Source: Scandinavium goeteborgense (GTDB lineage Bacteria > Pseudomonadota > Gammaproteobacteria > Enterobacterales > Enterobacteriaceae). Taken from it: a stretch of 64,000 nucleotides of DNA. Position 1 is the first letter of the stretch. Every line of letters begins with the position of its first letter. The notes below the pieces were generated by a model. That model did no database searches. It saw nothing but the letters and a program-made list of their open reading frames with translations, and had not been told where the DNA came from. The stretch is from contig NZ_CP054058.1 in the NCBI RefSeq assembly GCF_003935895.2, forward strand, positions 3,763,177 through 3,827,176, given 5' to 3'. The translations under genes were made by a program, and so were the position numbers. Below, piece after piece: positions 10,263 to 20,532 of the stretch.

Positions 10263-10643
10263 ATGATTCGCACTATGCTGCAGGGCAAGCTCCACCGCGT
10301 AAAAGTCACTCATGCGGACCTGCATTATGAAGGCTCTTGCGCCATCGACCAGGATTTCCTCGACGCATCCGGGATCCTTGAAAACGAAGCTATTGATATC
10401 TGGAATGTGAACAATGGCAAGCGTTTCTCGACCTATGCCATCGCGGCAGAGCGCGGCTCGAAGATCATTTCCGTGAACGGTGCGGCGGCACACAATGCCG
10501 AGGTGGGCGACATCGTGATTATCGCAAGCTTTGTGACCATGTCTGACGCCGAGGCACGCACCTGGCGTCCAAACGTGGCCTACTTTGAAGGCGACAATGA
10601 AATGAAGCGCACGGCGAAAGCCATTCCGGTTCAGGTCGCGTAA
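10263..10643 (+). CDS. panD: Aspartate 1-decarboxylase proenzyme
   Basis: 126 residues. Makes beta-alanine for pantothenate. The proenzyme self-cleaves between Gly24 and Ser25 (YEGSCAID) to create the pyruvoyl cofactor; that motif and the downstream [12 protein letters not shown] active-site segment are intact. It is separated from panBC by about 226 bp carrying an ERIC element and a palindromic repeat, so it probably has its own promoter. It ends 3 bp before the convergent yadE. Confidence 0.97.
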   Translation: MIRTMLQGKLHRVKVTHADLHYEGSCAIDQDFLDASGILENEAIDIWNVNNGKRFSTYAIAAERGSKIISVNGAAAHNAEVGDIVIIASFVTMSDAEARTWRPNVAYFEGDNEMKRTAKAIPVQVA

Positions 10644-10646
10644 GTT

Positions 10647-11894
10647 CTACCCTTGCGGCTGATTGCTTATCAGCCGCGACATCGTCTCTAACGAATCCGT
10701 TCTTAAGATGTACAGGCGTTTCAGTAAGAACGGATTATCCCCCGGCTTCACCTTCCCTTTCACCGTCGTCACCGCCATATGAAAACCGGCGTCATTTGCC
10801 GCCTGCACCGCCGTGGTGTTATAGCCGCCGAACGGATATGACAGATACAGCACGTGCGGATTGAACTGGTTCAGCGCGCGGCGTGAACGTTCGAAATCAA
10901 ACAAAATATTGTGATAACTGCGGCTCAGCAAAATGGGCCGACGGTACCCGTCCACGCGATGTAAAAAGTGGGTGTGCGACTGAACGTCAAACACGTCCTG
11001 AATCTGCCTCAGCTCTGAAATGCTCATAAACTGCAGCGATTTAGGATCCCACTTCTGCGGATGACGCTTGATACGCGACGAGATGATGAACGCCGTGGCC
11101 TTAAAGCCGTACTCTTTCAGCACCGGATAGCCGTAGCGATTGACCGATTTCAAACCATCGTCGAAGGTAATGACTACCGAACGCGCCGGTAAATTCATCT
11201 TATTTCTGACATAACCTTCGAGCTGGTACATCGTCAGCGTGGTGTAACCCTGATCGCGCAGCCAGGTCATTTGGTTGCTGAATGCACGCACCGAGGTCGT
11301 CGTAGAGGTGTGACGAAAACGGGTGTTTTCTTCGTCGCGTAAAATGTGGTGATACGTCAGGATCGGAATGCCGTTATCCTGCTGCGCATCCAGGCTACTG
11401 ACCCACGCCAGCCGGTTACCGATGCGGATTTGAAACCAGGTCTGATTCAGACGGTCTTTCAGTTTGGCGATAATGGGGTAGCGAATATTGTCTGCCAGCA
11501 CGCCGAACGGTGCACTGCCCAGGTTTGGCGCGTTATACACCTTCGTATCCCGCCAGGTGATGAGATTCTGATTGCTGAGCGGTTTGTTCAAATCGCCGAG
11601 GCTGTCTTCTACCCTCTGCTTGCCTTGCACCGGCTCGAGATGCCCTTTATCGATAAACCCAGTGCCAAAGCCAAAGCTGAATTCGTAGTAATCGGCCGCC
11701 GTCGGGACCACCGCGAGAATTTGTCCCTCTTCCACGGTTCCGACGGTAACGACGTCATTGCCCACCTGCGCCCAGATAATGGCGTCTTCGGTGGTTTGCA
11801 TGTAGCGGGCAGGCTGCCCATGTTGGCTCAACAAACTGGCAGAGGCACAGCCAGAAAGAAGGACTAAAAAAGAGAAAATAACGCGAATCAACAT
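10647..11894 (-). CDS. yadE: Polysaccharide deacetylase family lipoprotein YadE
   Basis: 415 residues. The N terminus is a lipoprotein signal ([18 protein letters not shown], lipobox cysteine at 16), so an envelope location is expected. The C-terminal NodB/CE4-type domain has the metal-site motif [10 protein letters not shown] and a second motif SHTHFLH; the region before it looks SH3-like. A role in deacetylating an envelope polysaccharide is family inference; the substrate is unknown. The E. coli orthologue lies in the same place beside panD. Confidence 0.9.
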   Translation of the reverse strand: MLIRVIFSFLVLLSGCASASLLSQHGQPARYMQTTEDAIIWAQVGNDVVTVGTVEEGQILAVVPTAADYYEFSFGFGTGFIDKGHLEPVQGKQRVEDSLGDLNKPLSNQNLITWRDTKVYNAPNLGSAPFGVLADNIRYPIIAKLKDRLNQTWFQIRIGNRLAWVSSLDAQQDNGIPILTYHHILRDEENTRFRHTSTTTSVRAFSNQMTWLRDQGYTTLTMYQLEGYVRNKMNLPARSVVITFDDGLKSVNRYGYPVLKEYGFKATAFIISSRIKRHPQKWDPKSLQFMSISELRQIQDVFDVQSHTHFLHRVDGYRRPILLSRSYHNILFDFERSRRALNQFNPHVLYLSYPFGGYNTTAVQAANDAGFHMAVTTVKGKVKPGDNPFLLKRLYILRTDSLETMSRLISNQPQG

Positions 11895-11955
11895 GCACTC
11901 TAACCGGGACGATAGGAAGGTTTTAGTTTAACAAAAGTGCCATCAATACCAATGG

Positions 11956-12396
11956 TTAATTTGCATACAGGTCATGCAGCAGGACAAACGGGGGATTTTT
12001 TTGCTGTTGGTGCCAGAGGCTGCTGGCTTCGGGAAAACCTTCGACGACAATCATTTCGCGAAATGCCTCACTGCTGAGGGTTTCGCGCAGCGGCAGCATT
12101 TTTTCGATCAGCGCATAGCTGATGCCGGAGATCACTTCACAGTGGGAATGTTTGTGGCTCATTAACGCGGCAACGCGATAAGGTGCGTCCCCGGCGCTGT
12201 CGGTCAGAAAAATAACGCCCTCACCGGAATCCGTTTCATGCAGCGCATCACACATCATACGGCTGAGCATATTGGTGCTGAGACCACGCCAGAAACTCAC
12301 CGCCCGGCACTGCGGCAGTGATCCAAATTTGTTTTCCAGTCGATCCAGCAGCGCCTGCGCCCGATCGTCATGACAGGTAATCACCCAACCCAACAT
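11956..12396 (-). CDS. yadI: PTS EIIA-type protein YadI (mannose/AgaF family)
   Basis: 146 residues, as in E. coli YadI. It resembles the EIIA domain of the mannose/sorbose/N-acetylgalactosamine PTS family, with the presumed phospho-accepting His9 in WVITCHDD and the conserved GEGVIFLTDSAGDAPYRVA segment. No EIIB, EIIC or EIID gene is nearby, so partner and sugar are unknown. Confidence 0.88.
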   Translation of the reverse strand: MLGWVITCHDDRAQALLDRLENKFGSLPQCRAVSFWRGLSTNMLSRMMCDALHETDSGEGVIFLTDSAGDAPYRVAALMSHKHSHCEVISGISYALIEKMLPLRETLSSEAFREMIVVEGFPEASSLWHQQQKNPPFVLLHDLYAN

Positions 12397-12470
12397 AGCC
12401 CAGCTCCTTAGCAGGCAAGCAGTTTAGCGGAGTGAAGGTTCCGGAGGGGTGCGATTGATCAAGGTTTGAG

Positions 12471-12495
12471 GCCGGGCAGCGGTACGCCGCCCGGC
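12471..12495 (-). terminator. REP-like hairpin downstream of yadGH
   Basis: GCCGGGC and GCCCGGC arms around an 11-nt loop, just past the yadH stop. There is no clear U-tract, so it may be a REP-type element protecting the 3' end or a weak terminator. Confidence 0.55.
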
Positions 12496-12506
12496 TTAAG
12501 ACAGAC

Positions 12507-13277
12507 TTAGCTACGCAGCCCGCGGCCACGCTGGATCAGGTACCAGCACAGGGCGTAAAACGCGGCGATAAACACCACCAGCACGCCAACGGTGGTGAAC
12601 AGCGGGACGTCGGAAATGCCGAGGAAGCCGAAGCGGAAGCCGCTGATCATGTAGACAATCGGGTTCAGGTGCGACAGCGCCTGCCAGAACGGCGGCAGCA
12701 GCGTCAGCGAATAGAACACCCCGCCAAGATAGGTCAGCGGCGTCAGCACGAAGGTCGGGATCAGGCTGATATCATCAAACGTTTTGGCGAACACGGCGTT
12801 CAGCAGACCCGCCAGCGAGAACAGGATCGCCGTCAGCAGCAGCGTCAAACCGACGAACAGCCAGGAATGCACCTGGAACGGCACGAAGAACAGCGAAATC
12901 GCCGTCACCAGCACGCCGACGCACAACCCGCGCGCCACGCCACCGCCGACGTATCCGGCGATAACCACGTGCGTTGGCACCGGGGCCACCAGCAGCTCTT
13001 CAATGTTGCGCTGGAACTTAGCGCTGAAGAACGACGAGGCCACGTTCGCGTAGGCGTTGGTGATCACCGCCATCATGATCAGGCCCGGTACGATGAACTG
13101 CATGTAAGTGAAGCCATGCATCTCACCAATGCGCGAACCAATCAGGTTGCCGAAGATGATGAAATAAAGGGTCATGGTGATGACCGGCGGGACCAGGGTC
13201 TGGATCCAGATGCGCATGAAGCGGTTGATTTCTTTGGCCCAGATACTTTTCAGCGCCACCCAATAGAGCTGCATCAT
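12507..13277 (-). CDS. yadH: ABC-2 type transporter permease YadH
   Basis: 256 residues with six predicted membrane segments in the ABC-2 exporter pattern. Visible features are an N-terminal amphipathic stretch, FIVPGLIMMAVITNAY, the LLVAPVPTHVVIAGYV coupling region and PLTYLGGVFYSLTLLPP. It overlaps yadG by 4 nt and is its membrane partner. The substrate of this conserved enterobacterial exporter is not established. Confidence 0.94.
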   Translation of the reverse strand: MMQLYWVALKSIWAKEINRFMRIWIQTLVPPVITMTLYFIIFGNLIGSRIGEMHGFTYMQFIVPGLIMMAVITNAYANVASSFFSAKFQRNIEELLVAPVPTHVVIAGYVGGGVARGLCVGVLVTAISLFFVPFQVHSWLFVGLTLLLTAILFSLAGLLNAVFAKTFDDISLIPTFVLTPLTYLGGVFYSLTLLPPFWQALSHLNPIVYMISGFRFGFLGISDVPLFTTVGVLVVFIAAFYALCWYLIQRGRGLRS

Positions 13278-14200
13278 GCCTGTTCTCCTGTCTTATTATG
13301 AACCAGCGTGACGAACAGCTCTTCCAGACGGTTGGCTTTGTTACGCATACTCAATACCTGCACGCCCTGCTCGCTCAGCTGAGCAAAAACGCTGTTAATC
13401 CCTTGCTCACGCAGCACTTCCACTTCAAGCGTTGCGGTATCGACCAGACGATACTGATAGCCTTCGAGGTGCGGCAGCGGGCTTTTCGCGGCGAGATCAA
13501 GAATGAAGGTTTCAGACTTCAGCTTCGACAGCAGGTTTTTCATCGAGGTATTTTCCACCAGCTGGCCGTGCTGAATGATGCCGATATTGCGACACAGCAT
13601 TTCGGCTTCTTCCAGATAGTGGGTGGTCAGAATGATGGTGGTGCCTTTGTCGTTGAGATCTTTCAGGAAGCCCCACATTGAACGGCGCAGTTCGATGTCG
13701 ACGCCCGCGGTAGGCTCATCCAGAATCAACAGTTTTGGTTCGTGCATCAGCGCACGCGCAATCATCAGACGGCGCTTCATGCCGCCGGATAACATCCGCG
13801 CACGTTCGTTGCGTTTTTCCCACAGATCGAGCTGTTTCAGGTACTTTTCGCTACGTTCAATCGCGTCTTTGCGCTCTACACCGTAGTAGCCCGCCTGGTT
13901 AACAACAATCTGTTGTACCGTCTCGAACGGGTTGAAGTTGAACTCCTGTGGAACCAGTCCGAGCTGGCGTTTGGCGTTGACCACGTCTTTCGCCAGATCG
14001 TAGCCAAATACATTTACCTGACCGGAGGTTTTGTTCACCAGCGAGCTGATAATCCCGATTGTCGTGGATTTCCCCGCACCGTTTGGGCCTAGCAGAGCAT
14101 AAAAGTCCCCGGCTTCGACCGTCAGGTCAATGCCACGCAGCGCCTGAACGCCGCCTGGGTAAGTCTTTTTAAGCTGTTTCAATTCAAGTGCAATGGTCAT
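13274..14200 (-). CDS. yadG: ABC transporter ATP-binding protein YadG
   Basis: 308-residue ATPase of the YadGH exporter. Walker [11 protein letters not shown]-loop (GLVPQEFNF), signature LSGGMKRRL, Walker [13 protein letters not shown] and the H-loop TTHYLEEAE are all intact, followed by a C-terminal regulatory extension. First gene of the yadGH operon; divergent from can across about 106 bp, which must hold both promoters. Confidence 0.95.
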   Translation of the reverse strand: MTIALELKQLKKTYPGGVQALRGIDLTVEAGDFYALLGPNGAGKSTTIGIISSLVNKTSGQVNVFGYDLAKDVVNAKRQLGLVPQEFNFNPFETVQQIVVNQAGYYGVERKDAIERSEKYLKQLDLWEKRNERARMLSGGMKRRLMIARALMHEPKLLILDEPTAGVDIELRRSMWGFLKDLNDKGTTIILTTHYLEEAEMLCRNIGIIQHGQLVENTSMKNLLSKLKSETFILDLAAKSPLPHLEGYQYRLVDTATLEVEVLREQGINSVFAQLSEQGVQVLSMRNKANRLEELFVTLVHNKTGEQA

Positions 14201-14306
14201 TCAGTGTCTCTTATTCAAATCTTGCAATCGATGTATGGTTTTAAATAAAGCCGAGTTGACCTATATTAGCGCAACGCACTTACTTGGTTACAGGTCATTA
14301 ACCTCC

Positions 14307-14969
14307 ATGAACGACATAGATACACTCATCAGCAATAATGCACTATGGTCAAAAATGCTGAATGAAGAGGATCCTGGTTTCTTCCAGAAACTGGCACAGG
14401 CGCAGAAACCGCGCTTTCTATGGATTGGATGCTCTGACAGTCGCGTTCCAGCGGAACGTCTGACGGGTCTGGAGCCGGGTGAACTGTTTGTTCACCGTAA
14501 CGTGGCCAACCTGGTTGTCCATACCGACTTAAACTGTCTTTCCGTGGTTCAGTATGCGGTAGACGTGCTGGAAGTCGAACACATCATCATTTGCGGTCAC
14601 TACGGCTGCGGCGGTGTACAGGCGGCGGTTGAGAACCCTGAACTGGGTCTGATCAACAACTGGTTACTGCACATTCGCGATATCTGGTTCAAGCACAGTT
14701 CACTGCTGGGCGAAATGCCGCAGGAACGCCGCATGGACACCCTGTGCGAACTGAACGTGATGGAGCAGGTGTATAACCTCGGCCACTCTACGATCATGCA
14801 GTCTGCCTGGAAACGCGGGCAGAAAGTGACGATCCACGGCTGGGCTTACGGTATCCATGATGGCCTGCTGCGTGACCTCGACGTCACCGCGACCAACCGC
14901 GAAAGCCTGGAACAGGGTTATCGCATGGCGATCTCGAACCTGCACACTCGCCACATCAATCACAAATAA
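14307..14969 (+). CDS. can: Beta-class carbonic anhydrase
   Basis: 220 residues, nearly identical to E. coli Can (YadF), which hydrates CO2 to bicarbonate for biosynthetic carboxylations in air. Zinc ligands are Cys42 (GCSDSR, with Asp44), His98 and Cys101 (GHYGCGG). The frame is open from 14193, but the ATG at 14307 gives the conserved [14 protein letters not shown] start; the upstream extension runs into the yadG start region. Confidence 0.97.
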   Translation: MNDIDTLISNNALWSKMLNEEDPGFFQKLAQAQKPRFLWIGCSDSRVPAERLTGLEPGELFVHRNVANLVVHTDLNCLSVVQYAVDVLEVEHIIICGHYGCGGVQAAVENPELGLINNWLLHIRDIWFKHSSLLGEMPQERRMDTLCELNVMEQVYNLGHSTIMQSAWKRGQKVTIHGWAYGIHDGLLRDLDVTATNRESLEQGYRMAISNLHTRHINHK

Positions 14970-14984
14970 GCCTGTAAAAAAACC

Positions 14985-15064
14985 GGGTAGCGGCTTCGCC
15001 TGACCCGGCCTACGACAGCGCATTCTTAAAGCCCGGTCCGCGTTTACGCCACCGGGCTTTTTAT
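14985..15064. terminator. Hairpins between convergent can and hpt
   Basis: Two palindromes fill the 95-bp gap. A REP-like ACCGGGT...ACCCGG lies near 14982-15007. A stronger hairpin, AAAGCCCGGT with ACCGGGCTTTTT (15028-15063), is followed by a T-run on the plus strand. The second looks like a Rho-independent terminator for can and may work for hpt in reverse. Confidence 0.75.
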
Positions 15065-15601
15065 TTACTCGCCCTGTGGCACCACTTTCCCGACGTACGA
15101 CAGATGGCGATAACGCTGTGCGTAATCAATGCCATAGCCCACCACGAACTCATCAGGAATGGAGAAGCCCACAAACTCCACCGGGACTTCAACTTCGCGG
15201 CGTTCTGGTTTATCGAGCAGAGTACAAATCGCTAAGGATTTCGGACCTCGCAGGCTCAGGATCTCACGCACTTTAGACAGCGTGTTTCCGGAGTCGATGA
15301 TGTCTTCGACAATCAGCACGTCTTTGCCGCGGATATCTTCGTCCAGGTCTTTGAGGATTTTCACATCACGGGTGGTCGACATACCGCTGCCGTAACTGGA
15401 AGCCGTCATAAAATCGACTTCGTGGGGAACGTGCACTTCACGGCACAGGTCCGCCATAAACATAAATGAGCCGCGAAGCAGGCCAACCAGCACCATTTCG
15501 CTGCCGCTGTCCTGATAATGTTCGGTAATTTGACGGCCCAATTCGGCGATACGTGCTTTGATCTCCACTTCCGGGATCATCACTTCAACAGTATGTTTCA
15601 T
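15065..15601 (-). CDS. hpt: Hypoxanthine phosphoribosyltransferase
   Basis: 178 residues with the ATG at 15601 ([15 protein letters not shown]), the E. coli length; an ATG 12 bp further upstream would add four residues. Purine salvage: hypoxanthine plus PRPP gives IMP. The PRPP-binding motif [14 protein letters not shown] and the [12 protein letters not shown] and DFMTASSYG segments are intact. Divergent from gcd across about 205 bp. Confidence 0.96.
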   Translation of the reverse strand: MKHTVEVMIPEVEIKARIAELGRQITEHYQDSGSEMVLVGLLRGSFMFMADLCREVHVPHEVDFMTASSYGSGMSTTRDVKILKDLDEDIRGKDVLIVEDIIDSGNTLSKVREILSLRGPKSLAICTLLDKPERREVEVPVEFVGFSIPDEFVVGYGIDYAQRYRHLSYVGKVVPQGE

Positions 15602-15730
15602 AACACTAACCATATGATTTCAGGGTCAATCTCTCAACCACGCGGGCCAGTGCCTGCGCCGTTGATCGGCAAGCCATGCAGTATACCAGCAAAACCATTT
15701 ATGGGGTGTATGAGATAAGAAAGCTCAATT

Positions 15731-15746
15731 TGTGATTCCGATCACA
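15731..15746. promoter_or_regulatory. CRP-cAMP binding site between hpt and gcd
   Basis: TGTGA-N6-TCACA, a perfect match to both CRP half-sites, 60 bp before the gcd start. E. coli gcd is known to be under negative cAMP-CRP control, and hpt is divergent from the same spacer, so either gene could be the target. Confidence 0.75.
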
Positions 15747-15806
15747 CTTGTTAAATCCTATAATTAATTGCTACTAAAAAATTAACAACATACAGGTGTG
15801 CTTTCT

Positions 15807-18197
15807 ATGGCAGAAACAAAACCACAACAGAGCGGGCTTCTTGTGAAGCTGACGGCTCTGTTTGCAGCCTTTTGCGGGCTGTATCTCTTAATCGGCGGAG
15901 TCTGGCTCGTCTCATTGGGCGGCTCCTGGTATTACCCTATCGTCGGGCTGGTCATGCTCGCCGTCACCGCCATGCTGTGGCGGGGTAAACGTTCCGCCCT
16001 GTGGCTGTATGCGCTGGTGCTGCTCGTCACCATGATCTGGGGCGTCTGGGAAGTCGGTTTCGACTTCTGGGCACTGACCCCGCGCAGCGACATTCTGGTG
16101 TTCTTCGGCATCTGGCTGATTTTGCCATTTGTCTGGCGTCGCCTGATTGTGCCATCCAGCGGAGCGGTTGCCGCTCTGGTGGTGGTGCTGCTGATTACCG
16201 CCGGTATTTTGACCTGGGCGGGCTTCCACGATCCGCAGGAAATCAACGGGACGCTGAGCACCGACGTAACGCCTGCGGCACCGATTTCTCAGGTGGCCGA
16301 TCAGGACTGGCCTTCGTATGGTCGTAATCAGGAAGGCCAGCGCTGGTCTCCACTCAAGCAAATCAACGCCGACAACGTTCATCAGCTGAAAGAAGCGTGG
16401 GTCTTCCGGACCGGCGACCTGAAGCAGCCGAACGATCCGGGTGAAATCACCAACGAAGTGACGCCAATTAAAGTCGGCGACATGCTGTATCTCTGCTCCG
16501 CGCACCAGCGTGTATTCGCTCTGGATGCCACGACCGGTAAAGAGAAATGGCACTTCGACCCGCAGCTCAACACCAACACCTTCTTCCAGCACGTAACCTG
16601 CCGCGGCGTGTCGTATCACGAAGCCAAAGCCAACAGCGCGCCGGCTGACGTGGTGGCTGACTGCCCGCGTCGTATTCTGCTGCCAGTGAACGACGGTCGT
16701 CTGTTCGCGCTGAATGCCGATACCGGCAAGCTGTGCGAAACCTTCGGCAACAAAGGCGTGCTGAATCTGCAGACTAACCAGCCAGTGACCACGCCGGGGA
16801 TGTACGAACCGACGTCGCCACCGATTGTGACCGATACCACCATCGTCATCGCCGGTTCCGTAACGGATAACTTCTCGAACCGTGAAGCATCAGGCGTTAT
16901 CCGTGGTTTCGACGTGAACACCGGTAAACTGCAGTGGGCCTTCGATCCGGGTGCGAAAGATCCAAACGCGATTCCGAATGACGAACATCACTTCACCCTG
17001 AACTCGCCGAACTCATGGGCACCAGCGGCCTATGACGCGAAGCTGGATCTGGTGTATCTGCCGATGGGCGTGACCACCCCGGATATCTGGGGCGGAAACC
17101 GCACACCGGAGCAGGAACGTTATGCGAGCGCGATCGTCGCGCTGAATGCGACCACCGGTAAGCTCGCCTGGAGCTACCAGACCGTTCACCACGATCTGTG
17201 GGATATGGACCAGCCGTCGCAGCCTACGCTGGCCGACATCACCGTGGGCGGCAAAACCGTGCCGGTGGTCTACGCTCCGGCGAAAACCGGTAACATCTTT
17301 GTGCTCGACCGTCGTAACGGACAGCTGGTTGTCCCTGCGCCGGAAAAACCGGTTCCACAAGGCCCGGCCAAAGGCGATCGTCTGAGCCCAACTCAGCCGT
17401 TCTCTGACCTCTCTTTCCGTCCGAAGAAAAATCTTTCTGGTGCGGATATGTGGGGTGCGACCATGTTCGACCAGCTGGTGTGCCGCGTGATGTTCCACCA
17501 ACTGCGCTACGAGGGCATCTTCACGCCACCGTCTGAGCAGGGCACGCTGGTGTTCCCGGGTAACCTGGGGATGTTCGAATGGGGCGGTATTTCCGTCGAT
17601 CCAAACCGTCAGGTGGCTATTGCTAACCCAATCGCCCTGCCGTTCGTTTCTCGTCTGATGCCGCGCGGTCCGGGTAACCCGATCGAGCCACCTAAAGATG
17701 CGAAAGGTTCCGGTACTGAAACCGGTATTCAGCCACAGTACGGCGTGCCGTATGGCGTGACGCTGAACCCGTTCCTGTCGCCGTTTGGCCTGCCGTGTAA
17801 ACAGCCGGGTTGGGGTTATATCTCCGCACTGGATCTGAAAACTAACCAGATTGCATGGAAAAAACGTATCGGTACGCCGCAGGACAGCCTGGGCTTCCCA
17901 ATGCCGTTTAAACTGCCGTTCAATTTGGGGATGCCAATGCTGGGTGGCCCAATTTCCACCGCCGGTAACGTCCTGTTTGTTGCGGCAACTGCGGATAACT
18001 ATCTGCGCGCGTACAACATGACCAACGGTGACAAACTGTGGGAAGGCCGTCTGCCAGCCGGTGGACAGGCCACGCCGATGACCTATGAAGCGAATGGCAA
18101 GCAGTACGTTGTCATCTCCGCGGGCGGTCACGGTTCGTTTGGGACGAAGATGGGCGACTACATTGTGGCCTACGCTCTTCCGGACGACGCAAAATAA
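15807..18197 (+). CDS. gcd: PQQ-dependent membrane glucose dehydrogenase
   Basis: 796 residues with the ATG at 15807, exactly the E. coli length; a GTG at 15798 would add three. Oxidises periplasmic glucose to gluconolactone and passes electrons to ubiquinone. Five membrane helices occupy roughly the first 145 residues. The rest is the periplasmic eight-bladed quinoprotein propeller, with repeated WAF/W-docking motifs such as LFALNADTGKLCE and MFEWGGISVDPNRQ. No PQQ synthesis genes are in the window, so PQQ must come from elsewhere in the genome or from outside. Confidence 0.97.
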   Translation: MAETKPQQSGLLVKLTALFAAFCGLYLLIGGVWLVSLGGSWYYPIVGLVMLAVTAMLWRGKRSALWLYALVLLVTMIWGVWEVGFDFWALTPRSDILVFFGIWLILPFVWRRLIVPSSGAVAALVVVLLITAGILTWAGFHDPQEINGTLSTDVTPAAPISQVADQDWPSYGRNQEGQRWSPLKQINADNVHQLKEAWVFRTGDLKQPNDPGEITNEVTPIKVGDMLYLCSAHQRVFALDATTGKEKWHFDPQLNTNTFFQHVTCRGVSYHEAKANSAPADVVADCPRRILLPVNDGRLFALNADTGKLCETFGNKGVLNLQTNQPVTTPGMYEPTSPPIVTDTTIVIAGSVTDNFSNREASGVIRGFDVNTGKLQWAFDPGAKDPNAIPNDEHHFTLNSPNSWAPAAYDAKLDLVYLPMGVTTPDIWGGNRTPEQERYASAIVALNATTGKLAWSYQTVHHDLWDMDQPSQPTLADITVGGKTVPVVYAPAKTGNIFVLDRRNGQLVVPAPEKPVPQGPAKGDRLSPTQPFSDLSFRPKKNLSGADMWGATMFDQLVCRVMFHQLRYEGIFTPPSEQGTLVFPGNLGMFEWGGISVDPNRQVAIANPIALPFVSRLMPRGPGNPIEPPKDAKGSGTETGIQPQYGVPYGVTLNPFLSPFGLPCKQPGWGYISALDLKTNQIAWKKRIGTPQDSLGFPMPFKLPFNLGMPMLGGPISTAGNVLFVAATADNYLRAYNMTNGDKLWEGRLPAGGQATPMTYEANGKQYVVISAGGHGSFGTKMGDYIVAYALPDDAK

Positions 18198-18201
18198 AAG
18201 C

Positions 18202-18229
18202 AAAACGGCAACCTCGGTTGCCGTTTTTT
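18202..18229 (+). terminator. Rho-independent terminator of gcd
   Basis: Stem AAAACGGCAACC / GGTTGCCGTTTT with a 2-nt TC gap as loop, then TTT, starting 4 bp after the gcd stop. Confidence 0.9.
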
Positions 18230-18238
18230 ATGGTTGCG

Positions 18239-18278
18239 CCCTCTCCCTGTGGGAGAGGGTTGGGGTGAGGGCATCAGG
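18239..18278 (+). repeat. Dispersed palindromic repeat, family 1 (copy 2)
   Basis: Differs from the element at 968-1007 at one base (GGGTTGGGG for GGGTCGGGG). It lies in the convergent gcd/cueO spacer. Confidence 0.75.
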
Positions 18279-18296
18279 CTACTCTGACCGCCCTCT

Positions 18297-18362
18297 GCCC
18301 GGTGGCGCTGCGCTTACCGGACCTACGAAACATGTAGGCCCGGCAAGCTTGCTCCGCCGGGC
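18297..18362. repeat. REP/BIME-like element between gcd and cueO
   Basis: Two inverted arms, GCCCGGTGGCGCTGCGCTTA with ACCGGACCTAC and, in opposite orientation, GTAGGCCCGGCAAGCTTGC with CCGGGC. This is the REP arrangement of a BIME. It ends just past the cueO stop and could stabilise or terminate both convergent transcripts. Confidence 0.75.
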
Positions 18363-18367
18363 ATTTT

Positions 18368-19942
18368 TTACACCGTAAACCCAAGCATCATTCCCGTATC
18401 TTCATGCTCTAACAAATGACAATGCGCCATGTAGGCATGATCTTTCGATGCTTGATGGTCAAACTTCACCAACACCTCACTGACACCACCTTCCACGCGA
18501 ACCGTATCCTTCCAGCCTGACCGATGGGCCGCTGGCGGCTTGCCGTTTTCCGACACAATGCGGAACTGGGTGCCGTGAATATGGAACGGGTGCAGCATCA
18601 TGTCGCCTTCGCCCGAAATCGTCCAACGCTCAAACTGCCCGCGACTGGCGGCAAACATCGGCTTATTCATATCGAAGGCCTGGCCGTTAATGCGGTTGGC
18701 ATTGTGGAAATCAAAGCCCTGAGCGCCGTGGTTCATATGGCCCATATTGCCATGGTCCATTCCTTCCATCTTCATATCACCGTGGCCCATCATTTGGCCG
18801 TGATCCATGCCGCCCATTGCCTGCTTGCCGTACTTTTTCATCAGCGCCTGCATGCCCATCATGTCGAGCATAGGGTCCATCGACAGCTGGAATTTACGCT
18901 GCGTCAGGCCATCGAGGGACGGCAGCCCAGGCAGCTTCGCCAGCGTGTCCGGTAGCGTTGCCGACGCCGGGATAGGCAGCGGCTGAATGCGCATCACCGG
19001 GTGAGCCTTATCAAACGGCGCCACCGCCATCCCCATTTGATTAACCGGTAACATCACCAGGTCAAACGGCTTGCCGTCGCTGGTGTCCACCAGCACTTCG
19101 AAACGCTCGCCCATCAGCATCGGCAATTCGGACACTTTTACCGGTTCGGCTAACAGACCGCCGTCGCTGGCAATCACGTACAGCGGACGGTTATCGCTGG
19201 TCGCCAGGTTCAGCGAGCGCGCGTTACAACCGTTCAACAAGCGCAGACGCAGCCAGCCTTTAGGCGGCGCATGCTGCGGGTAAATCGCGCCATTGGTCAG
19301 CAGCGTATCGCCAAACCAGCCCACCGCGGCGCTCATGATATCCAACTGGTAATCAATCTGCCCCTCAGCGGTAAAACGCTTGTCCTGAATAATCACCGGC
19401 ACATCGTCAATGCCCCACTGTTTAGGCAGCAGCAGCGAATGGATCAGTGGGTCTTCAATCAGCACCAGTCCCGCCAACCCCATCGCCACCTGATGCCCGG
19501 TTTTGCCGTGCTGATGCGGATGGAACCAACAGGTCGCGGCCTGCTGCGTCGGGGTAAAGGTGACGGTACGCGTGGCCCCTGGCTTGATAACGCCCTGCGG
19601 TCCGCCGTCGACGTCACCGGGAATTTCCAGCCCGTGCCAGTGCACGGTGGTTTCTTCGGCCAGCTGATTATGGATATCCACGGTAACCGGTTTGCCCTGC
19701 TGCAATTGCAGCGCCGGGCCCAACAGATTGCCGTTATAACCCCAGGTGGTCGCGTTGTGCGGGCCAAACTGGGACTTGCCACTTTGCACCGTCAGCGAAA
19801 TGCGGCTGCGGGAATCCGTGGTGAGTAAACTGGGGATCGGTAACGCGGGGCGATCGGCTGCCAGCACGCTTCGACTCCATAACGGTAATGCGCTGGCGAC
19901 CCCTACTGCGGTGGCTAATTTGATAAATTCACGACGTTGCAT
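18368..19942 (-). CDS. cueO: Multicopper oxidase CueO
   Basis: 524 residues from the ATG at 19942 ([20 protein letters not shown]), a twin-arginine signal as in E. coli. Periplasmic cuprous oxidase for copper tolerance. The four copper-binding motifs are intact: [20 protein letters not shown] and [13 protein letters not shown]. Between them is the Met/His-rich insert ([20 protein letters not shown]) that binds substrate copper in E. coli. A CueR-type operator lies just upstream. Confidence 0.97.
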   Translation of the reverse strand: MQRREFIKLATAVGVASALPLWSRSVLAADRPALPIPSLLTTDSRSRISLTVQSGKSQFGPHNATTWGYNGNLLGPALQLQQGKPVTVDIHNQLAEETTVHWHGLEIPGDVDGGPQGVIKPGATRTVTFTPTQQAATCWFHPHQHGKTGHQVAMGLAGLVLIEDPLIHSLLLPKQWGIDDVPVIIQDKRFTAEGQIDYQLDIMSAAVGWFGDTLLTNGAIYPQHAPPKGWLRLRLLNGCNARSLNLATSDNRPLYVIASDGGLLAEPVKVSELPMLMGERFEVLVDTSDGKPFDLVMLPVNQMGMAVAPFDKAHPVMRIQPLPIPASATLPDTLAKLPGLPSLDGLTQRKFQLSMDPMLDMMGMQALMKKYGKQAMGGMDHGQMMGHGDMKMEGMDHGNMGHMNHGAQGFDFHNANRINGQAFDMNKPMFAASRGQFERWTISGEGDMMLHPFHIHGTQFRIVSENGKPPAAHRSGWKDTVRVEGGVSEVLVKFDHQASKDHAYMAHCHLLEHEDTGMMLGFTV

Positions 19943-19976
19943 CTTCACTCCCTTTTAGTCTGCAGGCGATTTATTG

Positions 19977-20008
19977 AGCTTAAACCTTTCCCTTAGCGGA
20001 AGGTCAAG
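19977..20008 (-). promoter_or_regulatory. CueR-dependent promoter of cueO
   Basis: On the minus strand: TTGACC (-35, 20007-20002), the dyad ACCTTCC...GGAAAGGT, and a candidate -10 TAAGCT at 19982-19977. The spacer is 19 bp, the over-long spacing expected of MerR-family promoters. The dyad matches the copA/cueO CueR box as I recall it. Confidence 0.8.
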
Positions 20009-20087
20009 CATTATCCCATTAATAAAGCCCTGCGCAGGTTTTAGAAGTGTGCTAACGTTGAATTTCGTGGATGCATTGGTAACTAAA

Positions 20088-20435
20088 ATGAAGACGTTTT
20101 TTAGAACTGTGGTACTCGGAACTCTGCTTGCTATCTCTGCTAACAGCTATGCATTGAGCGAATCCGAGGCCGAAGATATGGCCGATCTCACGGCGGTATT
20201 TGTGTTCCTGAAAAACGACTGTGGCTACCAGAATCTGCCGAACCAGCAAATTCGCCGTGCTTTGGTCTTTTTTGCCCAGCAAAACCAATGGGACCTGAGC
20301 AACTACGACACCTTTAACATGAAGGCGCTCGGCGAAGACAGCTACCGCGATCTCAGCGGCATCCGCATCCCAACCACCAAAAAGTGCAAAGCGCTGGCTC
20401 GCGATTCTCTGAGCCTGCTCGCCTACGTCAAGTAA
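20088..20435 (+). CDS. yacC: Putative exported protein YacC
   Basis: 115 residues from the ATG at 20088, the E. coli YacC length; upstream in-frame starts would run through the cueO promoter. The N-terminal signal peptide ends near NSYALSESE. The mature domain (LTAVFVFLKNDCGYQNLP, GIRIPTTKKCKALARDSL) carries two cysteines and resembles pilotin-type YacC/GspS-like proteins. Function is not established. It is divergent from cueO and 97 bp before speE. Confidence 0.9.
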   Translation: MKTFFRTVVLGTLLAISANSYALSESEAEDMADLTAVFVFLKNDCGYQNLPNQQIRRALVFFAQQNQWDLSNYDTFNMKALGEDSYRDLSGIRIPTTKKCKALARDSLSLLAYVK

Positions 20436-20532
20436 CCCCTTCTGCTGAAATAATGACCGTGCATCACCGGTCATTGTTGGCTATGATGTTGCGCCTATTT
20501 TGAAAGGGTGTTAACGAAGGAGGTATCCACCA

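Noticed and set aside
17013..18203. 396-codon open frame antisense to gcd
   Set aside because: Shadow of the gcd propeller domain; composition is not protein-like.
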